In this document: positions 49,262 through 59,190 of the stretch, in pieces
Layout: every line of letters starts with the position of its first letter
How positions within the stretch are numbered: the stretch's first letter is position 1
Source of the DNA: Streptococcus parasanguinis ATCC 15912
GTDB taxonomy: Bacteria > Bacillota > Bacilli > Lactobacillales > Streptococcaceae
Length of the DNA: 64,000 bases
Assembly (NCBI RefSeq): GCF_000164675.2
Contig: NC_015678.1
Coordinates: 1,364,001-1,428,000, forward strand
Direction: 5' to 3'
Made by a program: the position numbers and the translations under genes
Notes under the pieces: model-generated
The model's database searches: none
What the model was told of the DNA's origin: nothing
Seen by the model: only the letters and a program-made list of their open reading frames with translations

Positions 49262-49297
49262 GCTGTGCTAGCTTTTTAAAACTGCACAACCAATCCT
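49262..49297 (-). terminator. Hairpin between the two MucBP-domain genes
   Basis: Minus strand: TTGGTTGTGC, 16-base loop, GCACAGCCAA, but no T run follows. It may be a processing site or a weak attenuator within an operon rather than a full terminator. Confidence 0.4.
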
Positions 49298-49309
49298 CCT
49301 TGATGTTTC

Positions 49310-52300
49310 CTAAACTTTTGGTGGACGACGCGAGCTTCTGCCACGTGTCAACACTGGTTTCGCAACATAAACATGCTTGTTCGCAGTAACAGGTGCCTTA
49401 CGAGACGGACCAACCACTGTCCGTTTTTCAACAGCTGGTGATTCACTTGGTACAAGTGGTGCTGGACTCTCAACAGCTTTTGTCTCTGTCGGCTTCACAA
49501 CTGTAGTCGGAGTCGGTGAAACAACCTTCGGACTAACACTTGCTTTTTCAGGCGCTGGAGTAGCTACAACCTCTGAAACTTCTAGTTTTGAAGCGGTAGG
49601 TGCGCTTGAAGGTGCTACAGAATGAGCATTAGCTTTCAAACTTCTTACACTTGGTTTAGGTGCAACCGCATGAGGGCGAGATACTTCAGACGAAGAGTTC
49701 CCAACAGGTTGAACCGGCCCCTCCTCATTCACAACTTTACCAATACGCCAATTAGAGTAATCGATATGTCCTGTCACTAAGTTGACATAAGCTGTTCTTT
49801 CGAATGTCACCTTGCGAATAATCGTCTTAAAGACTTCTTTTCCACTCTCTTCTTCTCTGAAGCGGATTGTTTGCGTCGCTGTACGTTCCAGCTCCTTCAT
49901 ATCCTTGACTTCTTTTGGCCAACTAGCTGGATCCTCTGGAGTTACTGGAATACCTGGAACTGGTTTCGGATCTTGTGGTGTTACCGGTTCAATCCGTTCT
50001 TCAAGAGTAACGACAAATTCTTGGTCAACAGACACATTTGTATCATAATGCTTATCCGCAGCATTCGTAAAGCCATCTTCAAGAAGTCGATAACCTGCTT
50101 TCTTATAAGCAGAAATTCTATCAGCTGTACTGTACTCAATCAGAGCTCCACCACGGCCTTCCATCTCATCTTTTGCAAGTTCGATATTTGAAGTGACGTT
50201 AACATATTTAACACTTGCTTTTTGCTTATCTTGCTTATAAACGACAACTGTCTCATAATTTGTCAATTGGACATTGTCTACAATGTTCCGCCAATATGTT
50301 TCTGAGACTGTGCGACGACCACCTTGAGTCACAACAACATCATCTTTAATATTTGCAGGATTAAATGTCACCGTTACACGGCTAGCTTTCGTTCCCACTG
50401 CCAAACCTGGTACGTTCGTAGATAGAATTTCAGCTTTATAGCCTTCAACTTCAGGCGAGACAACAGTATCATAGGTTGCCTTACTATTTGTAGTACCCGC
50501 AAGTTGCCAGCCAGTGTCTCCAATGCCATCCCCATCAATATCACGGACGATATATTCTGTCTTACCGTAGGCAGCTAAGAATTCATCTCCATTCGCTACG
50601 CTGGAACTCTTCAGCACCTTCTTGAATTGATCTTGATCAATTGCCACTTCTAATAGACGTTTCCAATCCGATGTTTGAACAACAACTTTTGGTTTTCCAT
50701 TTGCATCTAAAACAGGTGAACCATCTTCGTAAACGTAACGAATCGTATTTGTATGGGTTGCATGTGGATTAATACTTGTTCCATTTGATACCCAGATATT
50801 TTGGCGGTTTGCTGTGACTGGATCAATTCCATATGTCTTATCCGTTGCAAGAACCCCACCTGAAGAAGAACCTGTTTGAACAGAGGTGGATGAGCTAGGA
50901 TTGATTTCTGGTTTTCCACCAGGTTTAAAGCCGGCAATACTCATTGCCCCGCCTTGGATATCTGTCCAAACTGAACTCATCCTGTTTTTGCTCACAACAT
51001 CTCGACCATCACGGTTCAGTGAGTATACTGTATAAGTACCAGCACCACGGTTTACACGAGTACCAGTCGGACCATTAAATTCAATATGGTTACCAGATTC
51101 TCTTGAACCATTAGAAATGTAAAGAATATTACCATGACCAATTTGTTCTGGATTGTTTCCTTGGGCAATTCCAAATGGAAGCTTACCTGTAATCTCTCCA
51201 GCCGAGCGTCCTTCAGAATTTGTGTAACGCATAAAGGAAACATAGAGTGGATTATTGAATTGGAAGACTACATTCGTACTTGCACCAAGTGGCACCGAAA
51301 TGAGCTCTGCATAATAGTCCGTATTATCATCGCGAACGTCAACAATTGAACCTTTATTCGCTTGGAATAACGGCTGATCTTTCCGACCATGTTTTGAATC
51401 CAAGTTGATGACATCATCCCAAGGATTGGCTCCACGATTATCCATTTGAACACGGAAAGTTGCATAATCATCTACTAAAATAGAGCCATTTTCATTCAAA
51501 CCAATATAGTTGTAGGCATTGTAACTTCCTGAAGGTCCTCCACCACTCTTAGGACCTTTTCCTACAGAGTGGAAGGTATTCGTTGATTTCTTACCAAATA
51601 CAACACGTGAATTGTCTCCAAAATCAATAGCTGTTCCACGCCCCTTGTTTTCAAAACGAACGCGTGAGTTCTCTCCAGTTGTGAAGGTTGCGTTATTTCC
51701 AAAAACCAATCCATCACGACCAGTGAAATTGAAGCTTGCATGTTCTCCAATGGTAAGACTACTCTTTCCATTTCGACGGAAGGCATTTCCTGTTCCGTAG
51801 CCTCCCCAACGGTCCAGGTGGGTTAACCCATCTGCTGGACGTCCCATTCCAAGTGAGATAGCCTGACCAATGCTTGTATTTAGAGTAAGTTTCGAATCTT
51901 TACCAGTTACGACCGTTCCTCCATGTTCCATGAAGATACCAGCATTATGGTAACGAGCACTTTCCGTTCCATTGTTCGTATTCATGTTAATAGTGAGGCT
52001 TGCTCCATCATTCACACGAACAGTTGAACCACCTGCAAGGTTGATACCGTCCCCTTGTGAAGAACGATTCAAGGTCAAACTCGCTCCGTCAGCAACTGTG
52101 ACAGATTTAGCATCGTGAATATTTGCTTCACGTCGCAATACTGAGTGCCCAGCAGATCCAACATTCCGTTGCACATACTGGGTCTGACCGTTTGCAGAAC
52201 GGTAGCTATCACTAACAGTCGAACTTGTTTCCCCTTTTACAATGACGTCGGTATTCCCGCCACCACCATAAAGGGAAGAACCTTGACTTTTTACATTTTC

Positions 52301-53035
52301 AAATGTAACGGTATTGGCACCTGTTGTTGAAGAAAGATCAACAGCACCTTTTGAGTTACCCGTAGCAAGTTGAAGATTCTTGAAAACCAAATTCCATGCA
52401 CTTGAACCTGTAAACTTCAAGCTATTTGATAATAGATCCAAGCTTGCTTGATCATTTCGACCTTGGATAACTACATTACGGCCTTGTGAGTTGATCGCAA
52501 CTGTACGGTCAACCGAATTCACACGACCATTATCAGTATTACCATTGTCTCCAGTCGCTACGACGTTTCCTGAAATGGTGATATTCTGAATAGAATTATC
52601 ATTCAATGCAGAAACAAAACCATTCCAGTTTGAAACCACACGTGAAGTTACTTCACCACTATTACGAAAACCACTTGTACCTGTAGCTTCACGAGATACA
52701 GTTTCAGTTGGCTCAGCTGTAGCTTCCTTCCCTGCTTCTTTATCACCCTCATGTTGCGAATCAGTAGCTACAGAAGGTTGCACAACTGCTGCAACATTGT
52801 ACGAAGTTGGTGCAGACGATTCCCCTGTGACCGGTTTTGAAAGAGCAATCTCTTTGTCCGATGTCGCTTCACTAGAAATTACATCTGAAGACGAGTCAGC
52901 AGGATTTTCAACTTCATCAGCCAAAACCGTCTGAGTACCAGCTGCAAACAAGGCCGTTCCCAACAATACGGAACAAACGCCAACAGAATATTTCCGAAGG
53001 GAAAACCTTTGGCGTCGATTGAATATATCCTTCAT
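49310..53035 (-). CDS. Beta-helix (pectate lyase-like) adhesin without LPXTG anchor
   Basis: The 1241-residue protein starts with the same YSIRK signal as the 3018-residue adhesin (FSLRKYSVGVCSVLLG). A long Asn/Gly/Ser-rich region (about 110-700) has the short repeated strands of a right-handed beta-helix, as in the pectate lyase-like adhesive domains. A MucBP-like block and a Muc_B2 half with YVNLVTGHIDYSNW follow, then a Pro/Ser/Val/Lys tail ending RGRSSRRPPKV. There is no LPXTG or membrane segment in any frame before the next gene. The start is either 53035 or 53041 (both after AAGGAG); 53035 matches the paralogue. The next gene, 78 bp downstream, encodes an anchored protein with the same MucBP/Muc_B2 modules. 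Confidence 0.88.
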   Translation of the reverse strand: MKDIFNRRQRFSLRKYSVGVCSVLLGTALFAAGTQTVLADEVENPADSSSDVISSEATSDKEIALSKPVTGESSAPTSYNVAAVVQPSVATDSQHEGDKEAGKEATAEPTETVSREATGTSGFRNSGEVTSRVVSNWNGFVSALNDNSIQNITISGNVVATGDNGNTDNGRVNSVDRTVAINSQGRNVVIQGRNDQASLDLLSNSLKFTGSSAWNLVFKNLQLATGNSKGAVDLSSTTGANTVTFENVKSQGSSLYGGGGNTDVIVKGETSSTVSDSYRSANGQTQYVQRNVGSAGHSVLRREANIHDAKSVTVADGASLTLNRSSQGDGINLAGGSTVRVNDGASLTINMNTNNGTESARYHNAGIFMEHGGTVVTGKDSKLTLNTSIGQAISLGMGRPADGLTHLDRWGGYGTGNAFRRNGKSSLTIGEHASFNFTGRDGLVFGNNATFTTGENSRVRFENKGRGTAIDFGDNSRVVFGKKSTNTFHSVGKGPKSGGGPSGSYNAYNYIGLNENGSILVDDYATFRVQMDNRGANPWDDVINLDSKHGRKDQPLFQANKGSIVDVRDDNTDYYAELISVPLGASTNVVFQFNNPLYVSFMRYTNSEGRSAGEITGKLPFGIAQGNNPEQIGHGNILYISNGSRESGNHIEFNGPTGTRVNRGAGTYTVYSLNRDGRDVVSKNRMSSVWTDIQGGAMSIAGFKPGGKPEINPSSSTSVQTGSSSGGVLATDKTYGIDPVTANRQNIWVSNGTSINPHATHTNTIRYVYEDGSPVLDANGKPKVVVQTSDWKRLLEVAIDQDQFKKVLKSSSVANGDEFLAAYGKTEYIVRDIDGDGIGDTGWQLAGTTNSKATYDTVVSPEVEGYKAEILSTNVPGLAVGTKASRVTVTFNPANIKDDVVVTQGGRRTVSETYWRNIVDNVQLTNYETVVVYKQDKQKASVKYVNVTSNIELAKDEMEGRGGALIEYSTADRISAYKKAGYRLLEDGFTNAADKHYDTNVSVDQEFVVTLEERIEPVTPQDPKPVPGIPVTPEDPASWPKEVKDMKELERTATQTIRFREEESGKEVFKTIIRKVTFERTAYVNLVTGHIDYSNWRIGKVVNEEGPVQPVGNSSSEVSRPHAVAPKPSVRSLKANAHSVAPSSAPTASKLEVSEVVATPAPEKASVSPKVVSPTPTTVVKPTETKAVESPAPLVPSESPAVEKRTVVGPSRKAPVTANKHVYVAKPVLTRGRSSRRPPKV

Positions 53036-53041
53036 GTCCAT

Positions 53042-53668
53042 AAAACTCCTTTTCATTTCGAAATTTAAGTATTTAAACCTCAAACTAATTCTAGCATAAA
53101 TGTCATGATATAATTCTATGTGTGACAACTTCTGTCAAAATCATATGGTTTTGACCATTTTTTCTAAAATTTGTTTAAAAATATAAAGCAAAAACCGAAT
53201 GTTTTTAAAAAATTATAATTTTTAAGAACTATTGGTTCACTTTTTTAAACATGTATTTTATACTGTCATAGATCTTTATTTTTTTATTCCTGCTATTTTT
53301 ACTCCTCCTTCCATTTGCATTTCCATCTCCTCTACATTCGCTTTTTGCCCATATTTTATAAGAACTTTCGACGATTATTTTAAACTTTCTATATTATTAG
53401 AAAATCAGATGAGAGATAAAACGATATCATTTTCCCACATTTCCTTCAGGAAAACTCTCCCTTTGGTCTATTTTCACTACATAGTAATTTACGAAAATTC
53501 TAAACAAAATTTTCAAAAACGATCTTTTTTCCACCAATTTATTGTGTGCCATTTTTTCACATATAAACCACAGTATTTCATTAGATCCTTTCTCATCTTG
53601 TAATGAGCAGTGAATCATTTCTATCAAACTATGAGGAGAGTGCTCATCTTTTGATAGCCTACAAAAAT
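53042..53668. other. AT-rich intergenic region
   Basis: This 627-bp stretch holds a TTGACA box (53133-53138, minus strand) that could serve the beta-helix adhesin, although no good -10 lies at the right distance. Otherwise I see nothing I can support; the short frames on both strands lack binding sites and family features. Confidence 0.5.
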
Positions 53669-53717
53669 GCAACAACGGCCTTGTCCCTCTTAAAACGAGG
53701 AACAAGGCCGTTGCTCA
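53669..53717 (-). terminator. Terminator after the glutamine amidotransferase gene
   Basis: Minus strand: CAACGGCCTTGTTCCTC, 7-base loop, GAGGGACAAGGCCGTTG, followed by TTGCATTTTTG. It is a long, strong stem. Confidence 0.85.
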
Positions 53718-53781
53718 ATCTTTTATACATTCATTTTCTACTTGATAAAAGGTCCTTCCGTTATAGAACTTCGTGTGCGCA

Positions 53782-54471
53782 TTACAATTCCTGTAATAAA
53801 TAACGGAAGAGTTCTAAATTCCCTTCTTCTTCATTGACCAAGTATTCTGGATGCCATTGTAATCCCATAATCCGATGACCGTCTACTGCTTCTATCGCTT
53901 CGATGGTGTGATCGCGCGGATCAAAGGCAGTCGCACGGAAATTTGGTGCAAGATCCTTGATACTTTGACGGTGAACGGAATTGATTCGACTGGCCTGTCC
54001 AAAGAGTTGCTCCACCACACTACCTTTTTTAGTCTCGATAGAATGGGAAGTCCCAAACGGAAGTCCTTGCCAATGTCCCTCGATCTCTTGATTGAGTGTT
54101 CCTCCAAAAGCCACATTGATCAACTGAACCCCACGGCAGATTCCTAGAACCGGTTTGTTTTGGCGTACTGCTTCCTTCAGTAGGGCAAGCTCAAATTGGT
54201 CCCGTTCGATATTGTAATCATCACTCTCAATGGTTTTTTCTTCGCCATAGAGACTAGGATCGACATTTTGGCCTCCACTTAAGATCAACTTGTCAATCGT
54301 TTCAACATAATCCTTGACTAAGGAAGGATCTCCCATCGGGATGACCATTGGAAGTCCTCCTGCTTGACGGATTCCTTCCGCAAACTGACTAGACACGGAG
54401 GAATGAAGGTTTTTCCCTTCCGGGTCAACCGGACAGAGATTAGCGGATACTCCAACAATTGTTCTGCTCAT
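53782..54471 (-). CDS. Class I glutamine amidotransferase family peptidase (gamma-Glu hydrolase type)
   Basis: The 229-residue protein is a PuuD-like hydrolase: nucleophile cysteine in LGICRGVQ (about residue 112), catalytic His and Glu in QWHPEY (about 207-209), and NVDPSLYGEE typical of gamma-glutamyl-GABA hydrolases. The family cleaves gamma-glutamyl bonds; the natural substrate here is unknown. The start at 54471 is preceded by GGAGG seven bases away; the ATG at 54477 overlaps the binding site. It is transcribed away from gpsA. Confidence 0.88.
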   Translation of the reverse strand: MSRTIVGVSANLCPVDPEGKNLHSSVSSQFAEGIRQAGGLPMVIPMGDPSLVKDYVETIDKLILSGGQNVDPSLYGEEKTIESDDYNIERDQFELALLKEAVRQNKPVLGICRGVQLINVAFGGTLNQEIEGHWQGLPFGTSHSIETKKGSVVEQLFGQASRINSVHRQSIKDLAPNFRATAFDPRDHTIEAIEAVDGHRIMGLQWHPEYLVNEEEGNLELFRYLLQEL

Positions 54472-54743
54472 ATTCATTCCTCCTTCATTTTAACTACTAC
54501 TTATCTTACCATCCATTAGTGATCGTGTCTAATATGTATTTTTTAAAACCGTGATAGATTTTATTTATCACCCTCACCTTCCTCACAAAACAATTGATGA
54601 TCATACAAGTTTTTTTACCTATATTATGTTAAAATAGAGAGGAAAATAGAATCGTCCTTCAAGGCACACATTAGGCCGTTTCGAAGGCGCAAGCGCTAGA
54701 TTCCTAGCCTTGTTGAAAAATAGACATAGAAATGGAAGATACA

Positions 54744-55760
54744 ATGGAAAAACAAACCGTTGCAGTATTGGGTCCTGGTTCATGGGGAACAGCCCTTTCA
54801 CAAGTCCTCAATGATAACGGCCATGAAGTCCGTCTCTGGGGAAATATCCAAGAACAAATCGATGAAATCAATACCGCTCATATCAATCAACGCTATTTCA
54901 AAGACATCGTTATTAGCGATCAAATTACCGCTACGACTGATCTGAAAGCTGCCTTGGACGGAGTAGACGCTATCCTTTTTGTAGTTCCTACAAAGGTGAC
55001 CCGCTTGGTCGCAAAACAAGTCGCTGAAACACTAGATCACCCTGTAACAGTGATGCACGCTTCTAAAGGGCTAGAACCTGGTACACACGATCGGATTTCT
55101 CAAATCCTTGAAGAAGAAATTCCTGCTTCTCTTCGCAGTGAGGTAGTGGTCGTCTCTGGACCGAGTCATGCAGAGGAGACCATCGTACGGGATATCACCC
55201 TCATTACAGCAGCTTCAAAAGATTTAGAGGCTGCACGCTATGTTCAAGAACTCTTTAGCAATCACTACTTCCGCCTGTATACCAATACAGATGTCATCGG
55301 AGTGGAAACTGCTGGAGCCTTGAAGAATATCATCGCTGTCGGAGCTGGGGCCCTGCACGGTCTTGGTTATGGTGACAATGCCAAAGCAGCCATCATCACG
55401 CGCGGTCTCGCTGAAATCACGCGCCTTGGCGTTAAACTCGGAGCTAGCCCATTGACTTATAGCGGTTTATCTGGGGTCGGTGACTTGATCGTTACCGGAA
55501 CTTCTGTTCACTCCCGTAACTGGCGAGCTGGGGATGCTCTCGGACGTGGGGGAAAATTGGAAGATATCGAAGCCAACATGGGCATGATTATTGAAGGGAT
55601 CTCTACGACAAAAGTCGCCTATGAGCTGGCGCAAGAATTGGATGTCTATATGCCGATTACACAAGCTATTTACCAAGTCATCTATGAAGGAAAAGATATC
55701 CGCGAAGCCATTCACCACATGATGAGCAATGAATTTAAAGAAGAAAACGAGTGGAAATAA
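54744..55760 (+). CDS. gpsA: NAD(P)H-dependent glycerol-3-phosphate dehydrogenase
   Basis: The 338-residue enzyme reduces dihydroxyacetone phosphate to sn-glycerol 3-phosphate for phospholipids and teichoic acids. The dinucleotide-binding motif GPGSWG is at residues 10-15, and [16 protein letters not shown] contains the catalytic lysine. The start at 54744 has GGAAG upstream and matches the family; the frame opens at 54732. A possible extended -10 (TG-T-TAAAAT) lies near 54630, leaving a leader of about 100 nt with an AAGGC/GCCTT stem. galU follows after 45 bp, probably in the same transcript. Confidence 0.95.
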   Translation: MEKQTVAVLGPGSWGTALSQVLNDNGHEVRLWGNIQEQIDEINTAHINQRYFKDIVISDQITATTDLKAALDGVDAILFVVPTKVTRLVAKQVAETLDHPVTVMHASKGLEPGTHDRISQILEEEIPASLRSEVVVVSGPSHAEETIVRDITLITAASKDLEAARYVQELFSNHYFRLYTNTDVIGVETAGALKNIIAVGAGALHGLGYGDNAKAAIITRGLAEITRLGVKLGASPLTYSGLSGVGDLIVTGTSVHSRNWRAGDALGRGGKLEDIEANMGMIIEGISTTKVAYELAQELDVYMPITQAIYQVIYEGKDIREAIHHMMSNEFKEENEWK

Positions 55761-55805
55761 GTTAACCACCCTAACATCAATCCTACCTTTTAGAAAGGAA
55801 ACTAT

Positions 55806-56714
55806 ATGACTAAAGTTAGAAAAGCAGTCATTCCTGCGGCTGGTTTGGGGACACGCTTCCTCCCAGCTACTAAAGCCTTGGCCAAGGAAATGTTGCCAAT
55901 CGTTGACAAACCTACGATCCAATTTATCGTAGAAGAGGCTCTGAAATCTGGGATTGAGGAAATCCTTGTCGTAACAGGGAAGGCCAAACGTTCGATCGAA
56001 GACCATTTCGATTCTAACTTCGAATTAGAATACAATCTCGAGCAAAAAGGCAAGACTGACTTACTCAAGTTGGTCAATGATACAACAGCGATCAATCTTC
56101 ACTTCATCCGCCAAAGTCACCCTCGAGGTTTAGGAGACGCGGTTCTTCAAGCCAAGGCCTTTGTTGGAAACGATCCTTTTGTCGTCATGCTGGGAGATGA
56201 CCTCATGGACATCACTAATGATGATGCCTTGCCACTTACCAAACAATTGATGAACGACTACGATGAAACCCATGCGTCAACTATCGCTGTGATGGAAGTC
56301 CCTCACGAAGAGGTTTCTTCTTACGGTGTGATCGCACCTCAAGGCGAAGGGATTAACGGTCTTTATAGCGTTGAAACTTTTGTCGAAAAACCAAACCCAG
56401 AGGATGCGCCAAGTAATCTCGCTATCATTGGACGCTACCTCTTAACTCCTGAGATCTTTGCGATCCTTGAAAATCAAGAACCAGGTGCTGGAAATGAAAT
56501 TCAATTGACGGATGCGATTGACACGCTCAATAAAACACAGCGCGTCTTTGCTCGTGAATTCACTGGAGATCGCTATGACGTCGGTGATAAATTCGGCTTT
56601 ATGAAAACTTCGATCGACTATGCCTTGAAACACCCTCAAGTCAAAGATGATCTCAAACAATATATTATCGAACTCGGAAAAGAATTAGAAGCGTCTGAAA
56701 AAACTGCAGACTAA
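55806..56714 (+). CDS. galU: UTP-glucose-1-phosphate uridylyltransferase
   Basis: The 302-residue enzyme makes UDP-glucose, the donor for capsule, glycolipids and probably the GT8/Gtf3 enzymes at the left of the window. The pyrophosphorylase signature [19 protein letters not shown] starts at residue 11, with VDKP and LGDD motifs following. AGAAAGGAA lies before the ATG. It shares a transcript with gpsA and ends at a bidirectional terminator. Confidence 0.96.
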   Translation: MTKVRKAVIPAAGLGTRFLPATKALAKEMLPIVDKPTIQFIVEEALKSGIEEILVVTGKAKRSIEDHFDSNFELEYNLEQKGKTDLLKLVNDTTAINLHFIRQSHPRGLGDAVLQAKAFVGNDPFVVMLGDDLMDITNDDALPLTKQLMNDYDETHASTIAVMEVPHEEVSSYGVIAPQGEGINGLYSVETFVEKPNPEDAPSNLAIIGRYLLTPEIFAILENQEPGAGNEIQLTDAIDTLNKTQRVFAREFTGDRYDVGDKFGFMKTSIDYALKHPQVKDDLKQYIIELGKELEASEKTAD

Positions 56715-56737
56715 TCATTCACAAATCTACAGAATAC

Positions 56738-56768
56738 AAAAGAGGCTGGATAAAAATCCGGCCTCTTT
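56738..56768. terminator. Bidirectional terminator between galU and the C69 dipeptidase
   Basis: AAAGAGGCTGGA, 5-base loop, TCCGGCCTCTTT. T-rich sequence flanks both sides, the better run being on the minus strand. It serves the convergent genes galU and the dipeptidase. Confidence 0.85.
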
Positions 56769-56812
56769 CGTTTCATTGGACTTGGTCCAATTCACTTTTT
56801 AATTCTTATTGT

Positions 56813-58741
56813 TTAAGGATGAACATTGTAAGAATAATTTGTATTTGGGAAAGTTTCAACAGTTGCTTTTGCGAAAGATGAACCAAAACGATTGTTCTCA
56901 TTGCCACCATTACCAGCTGAAACTGCTTCGGATGGATCTTGAGCTTTTGCTTCTGGTTTCACAAATGTTTCAACTTTAGTAGAAACATAAGATTCCTTAT
57001 CTTTTGTAGCTGCATAACCGAAGCGGTTATTTGGATTGCCTTCTTCATTGACTTTGGTTTGAATTGGCTGAGTTTTTTCTGGCTGTACTGGTTTTTCAGG
57101 TTGAACTGGTTTCTCAGGTTCTACTGGTTTTTCAGGTTGAACTGGTTTTTCAGGTTCTGGATCTTTGTAATTATCTGGCAATGATGCACGATATGGGTCA
57201 TCCTTGCGTCCAGCTTCAACTAAACGAGCATGCATGTCTGCTTCATAAGATTTGAAGTGTTCAAACATCTTCTTAGATAGTGCAAGAGCATTTGCTGTAA
57301 CTTCATCTTCTACTGCTTTAGCAGCTTCTGGATTGTCTTTCAGAGCTTTATATTTCGCATCACTAGCTTCTTGTTCAATAATCAATTGTTTTTCCAATGC
57401 TTTCCAGTGATCTTGAACAGTTTTACCAAAGATATCTTGATTATTGATCGCCATGTTGTCAATATGCCATACTGTCCAATACCATGAATTCGGATCATAG
57501 GTAGCAGTTTGAGGTTTAAAAGCCTTATAGGTATCTTTTACATTTCCATAAAATGGAACATACGGAGTGTTCCGAGATGGTCCCATACCAAGCCATAAAG
57601 TACCACCAAATGATTTTGGAAGGTTTGGATTGATTTGGTAGACATGGGCATCGATGACGTTTTCATTTCCTAAAGCATACTTGTATTGGTCTTTCCGAAC
57701 AGTATCGTTACTACCATTGTCTCCTTGTTTCTTGACACCAATTTGATCATCTGGTACAAAACGACCATTCAAATGTTCAAAACGGTTCCGTTGGAAAGCA
57801 AAAGCATCTTCCAAAGTAAATTTCTTGTTAGGATCTGTTGGTGAGCGGAAGAGTTCATACTCATCATCTTCATAGGTCACTTTCGATTTTGGATCCAAAA
57901 GGGTGATTCCTGCATAAGTACGTGAACGGTCCCCTTCAGCATATTTATCTGGTCCATAAGATTTTGCAATATGGAAGTTGCCATCTTTGTCTGTCTTGTA
58001 GTTACCAGATTCTTTGGCTACTTTTTCAACATCTTTCGAAGCGATCACATTTTCCTTGTCATTTAAATCAACATGACCAAGGTAATAGGTATTTGCAAAG
58101 ACTGCATATTTGTCTTCTGGGACTTTTACCGCTACATATTGGTGACCAGAAAGAATTTCCATATACCAAGTTTCTTTTTGGTCTGCAAAAACGACAACAT
58201 TCCCTTCTGCTGATCCTTTTTCTTCAATGACTTTAGCTAGGAATTCAACCCCTTCACGAGCAGACTTAACGCGCGGTAAAACCACGTCCAACATAGCAGC
58301 TTCTGGAATTCCGTTTTCTGTCAATGGGTCGGTCTTCAAGACTTTTTTGTTTGGAATTGCTGTAACAGTTGATGTCATAGAGACGCCGGCTTCGTTAAAT
58401 CCGTGTTCACCAAAGGCACCGTTACTACCATCTCCACGAGCAGAGTCATAAGTCGCTGTGTATTTCATTTCACTAGCAGCATGTGGATAGGTAAAACCAT
58501 TGGATTCGTCTTCCAGTTGATCCCCTTCCTTATAGTTCTTCGCATCAACAACCACAAAGTTTTTGTTGTGCTTTCCACCATTTGGATAGTAAGGGTAGTC
58601 TTCTGTCCGACCAAAGAGAGTGGTCCCATCCTTGGTCAATTGGCGACCAATGATAAAACCACAACAGGCTTGAACAGCTTGAATCGGTAGGAGCAAAAGC
58701 GTCATCACTACCAATGAGAGTTTTAACAACCATTTTTTCAT
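56813..58741 (-). CDS. Secreted C69 family dipeptidase
   Basis: The 642-residue protein has a clear signal peptide (KKWLLKLSLVVMTLLLL) running to ACCGF. In this Ntn-hydrolase family the mature enzyme begins with the nucleophile cysteine, here Cys26 or Cys27. The catalytic domain (about 27-500) has the family's GRTEDYPYYPNGGKHNKNF and HGFNEAGVSMTSTVTAI. A Pro/Glu/Lys/Val/Gln spacer (PEKPVQ repeats) follows, then two copies of a motif with NNRFG ... VETF. No LPXTG is present, so it is secreted or held non-covalently. Role inferred: peptide supply from host or medium. Confidence 0.9.
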   Translation of the reverse strand: MKKWLLKLSLVVMTLLLLPIQAVQACCGFIIGRQLTKDGTTLFGRTEDYPYYPNGGKHNKNFVVVDAKNYKEGDQLEDESNGFTYPHAASEMKYTATYDSARGDGSNGAFGEHGFNEAGVSMTSTVTAIPNKKVLKTDPLTENGIPEAAMLDVVLPRVKSAREGVEFLAKVIEEKGSAEGNVVVFADQKETWYMEILSGHQYVAVKVPEDKYAVFANTYYLGHVDLNDKENVIASKDVEKVAKESGNYKTDKDGNFHIAKSYGPDKYAEGDRSRTYAGITLLDPKSKVTYEDDEYELFRSPTDPNKKFTLEDAFAFQRNRFEHLNGRFVPDDQIGVKKQGDNGSNDTVRKDQYKYALGNENVIDAHVYQINPNLPKSFGGTLWLGMGPSRNTPYVPFYGNVKDTYKAFKPQTATYDPNSWYWTVWHIDNMAINNQDIFGKTVQDHWKALEKQLIIEQEASDAKYKALKDNPEAAKAVEDEVTANALALSKKMFEHFKSYEADMHARLVEAGRKDDPYRASLPDNYKDPEPEKPVQPEKPVEPEKPVQPEKPVQPEKTQPIQTKVNEEGNPNNRFGYAATKDKESYVSTKVETFVKPEAKAQDPSEAVSAGNGGNENNRFGSSFAKATVETFPNTNYSYNVHP

Positions 58742-59012
58742 GGCAAATCTCCTTCATTTTTTGTACTCTTCTTAACATAAGAGTACATTTTTGATTTTTA
58801 TACCTCCAGTCTACACCTTTTTTCAAGTTATTGCAAGCGCTTTCTAAAGTGAATTTTTATACCTATCTTAGGACTGACAAGCCATATACTCCCAAACTAA
58901 CTCACTATTTATTTGAATTTCTTAATTATGTTATTATAAAAACATAGAATTCATTATAATTCAATCAATTTTCTGTCAGTTTACAGTTTGACTACATTTT
59001 TTAGAAAAAAAA

Positions 59013-59189
59013 GGAGGCTGGGACAAAAGTCCTAGCCTCTCAATTATTTTTGGATTGTCGAGCAAGACGCAGTGGTTGAGTGGGCTCTACTACGCTGATT
59101 TCATCAGCTTTTACAGCTCTACTCAACTGTGCGGAGGTGGGACGACGAAATCGAATTCTAACGAATTACCGATTTCTGTCCCACTCTCT
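59013..59189. repeat. Palindromic intergenic element, copy 3
   Basis: This copy has the same structure and orientation as the one at 40654. It ends one base from the stop codon of the rhomboid gene and supplies its terminator. The rest of the gap 58742-59012 is AT-rich, with a TATAAT on the minus strand near 58935 that may drive the dipeptidase gene. Confidence 0.9.
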
Positions 59190-59190
59190 C

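Noticed and set aside
53232..53603. 123-residue open frame on the plus strand
   Set aside because: Phe/Ile/Tyr-rich translation of AT-rich intergenic DNA, without start signals.
53427..53705. 92-residue open frame on the minus strand
   Set aside because: Part of it is the terminator stem at 53669-53717, and the product is like nothing known; no ribosome binding site.
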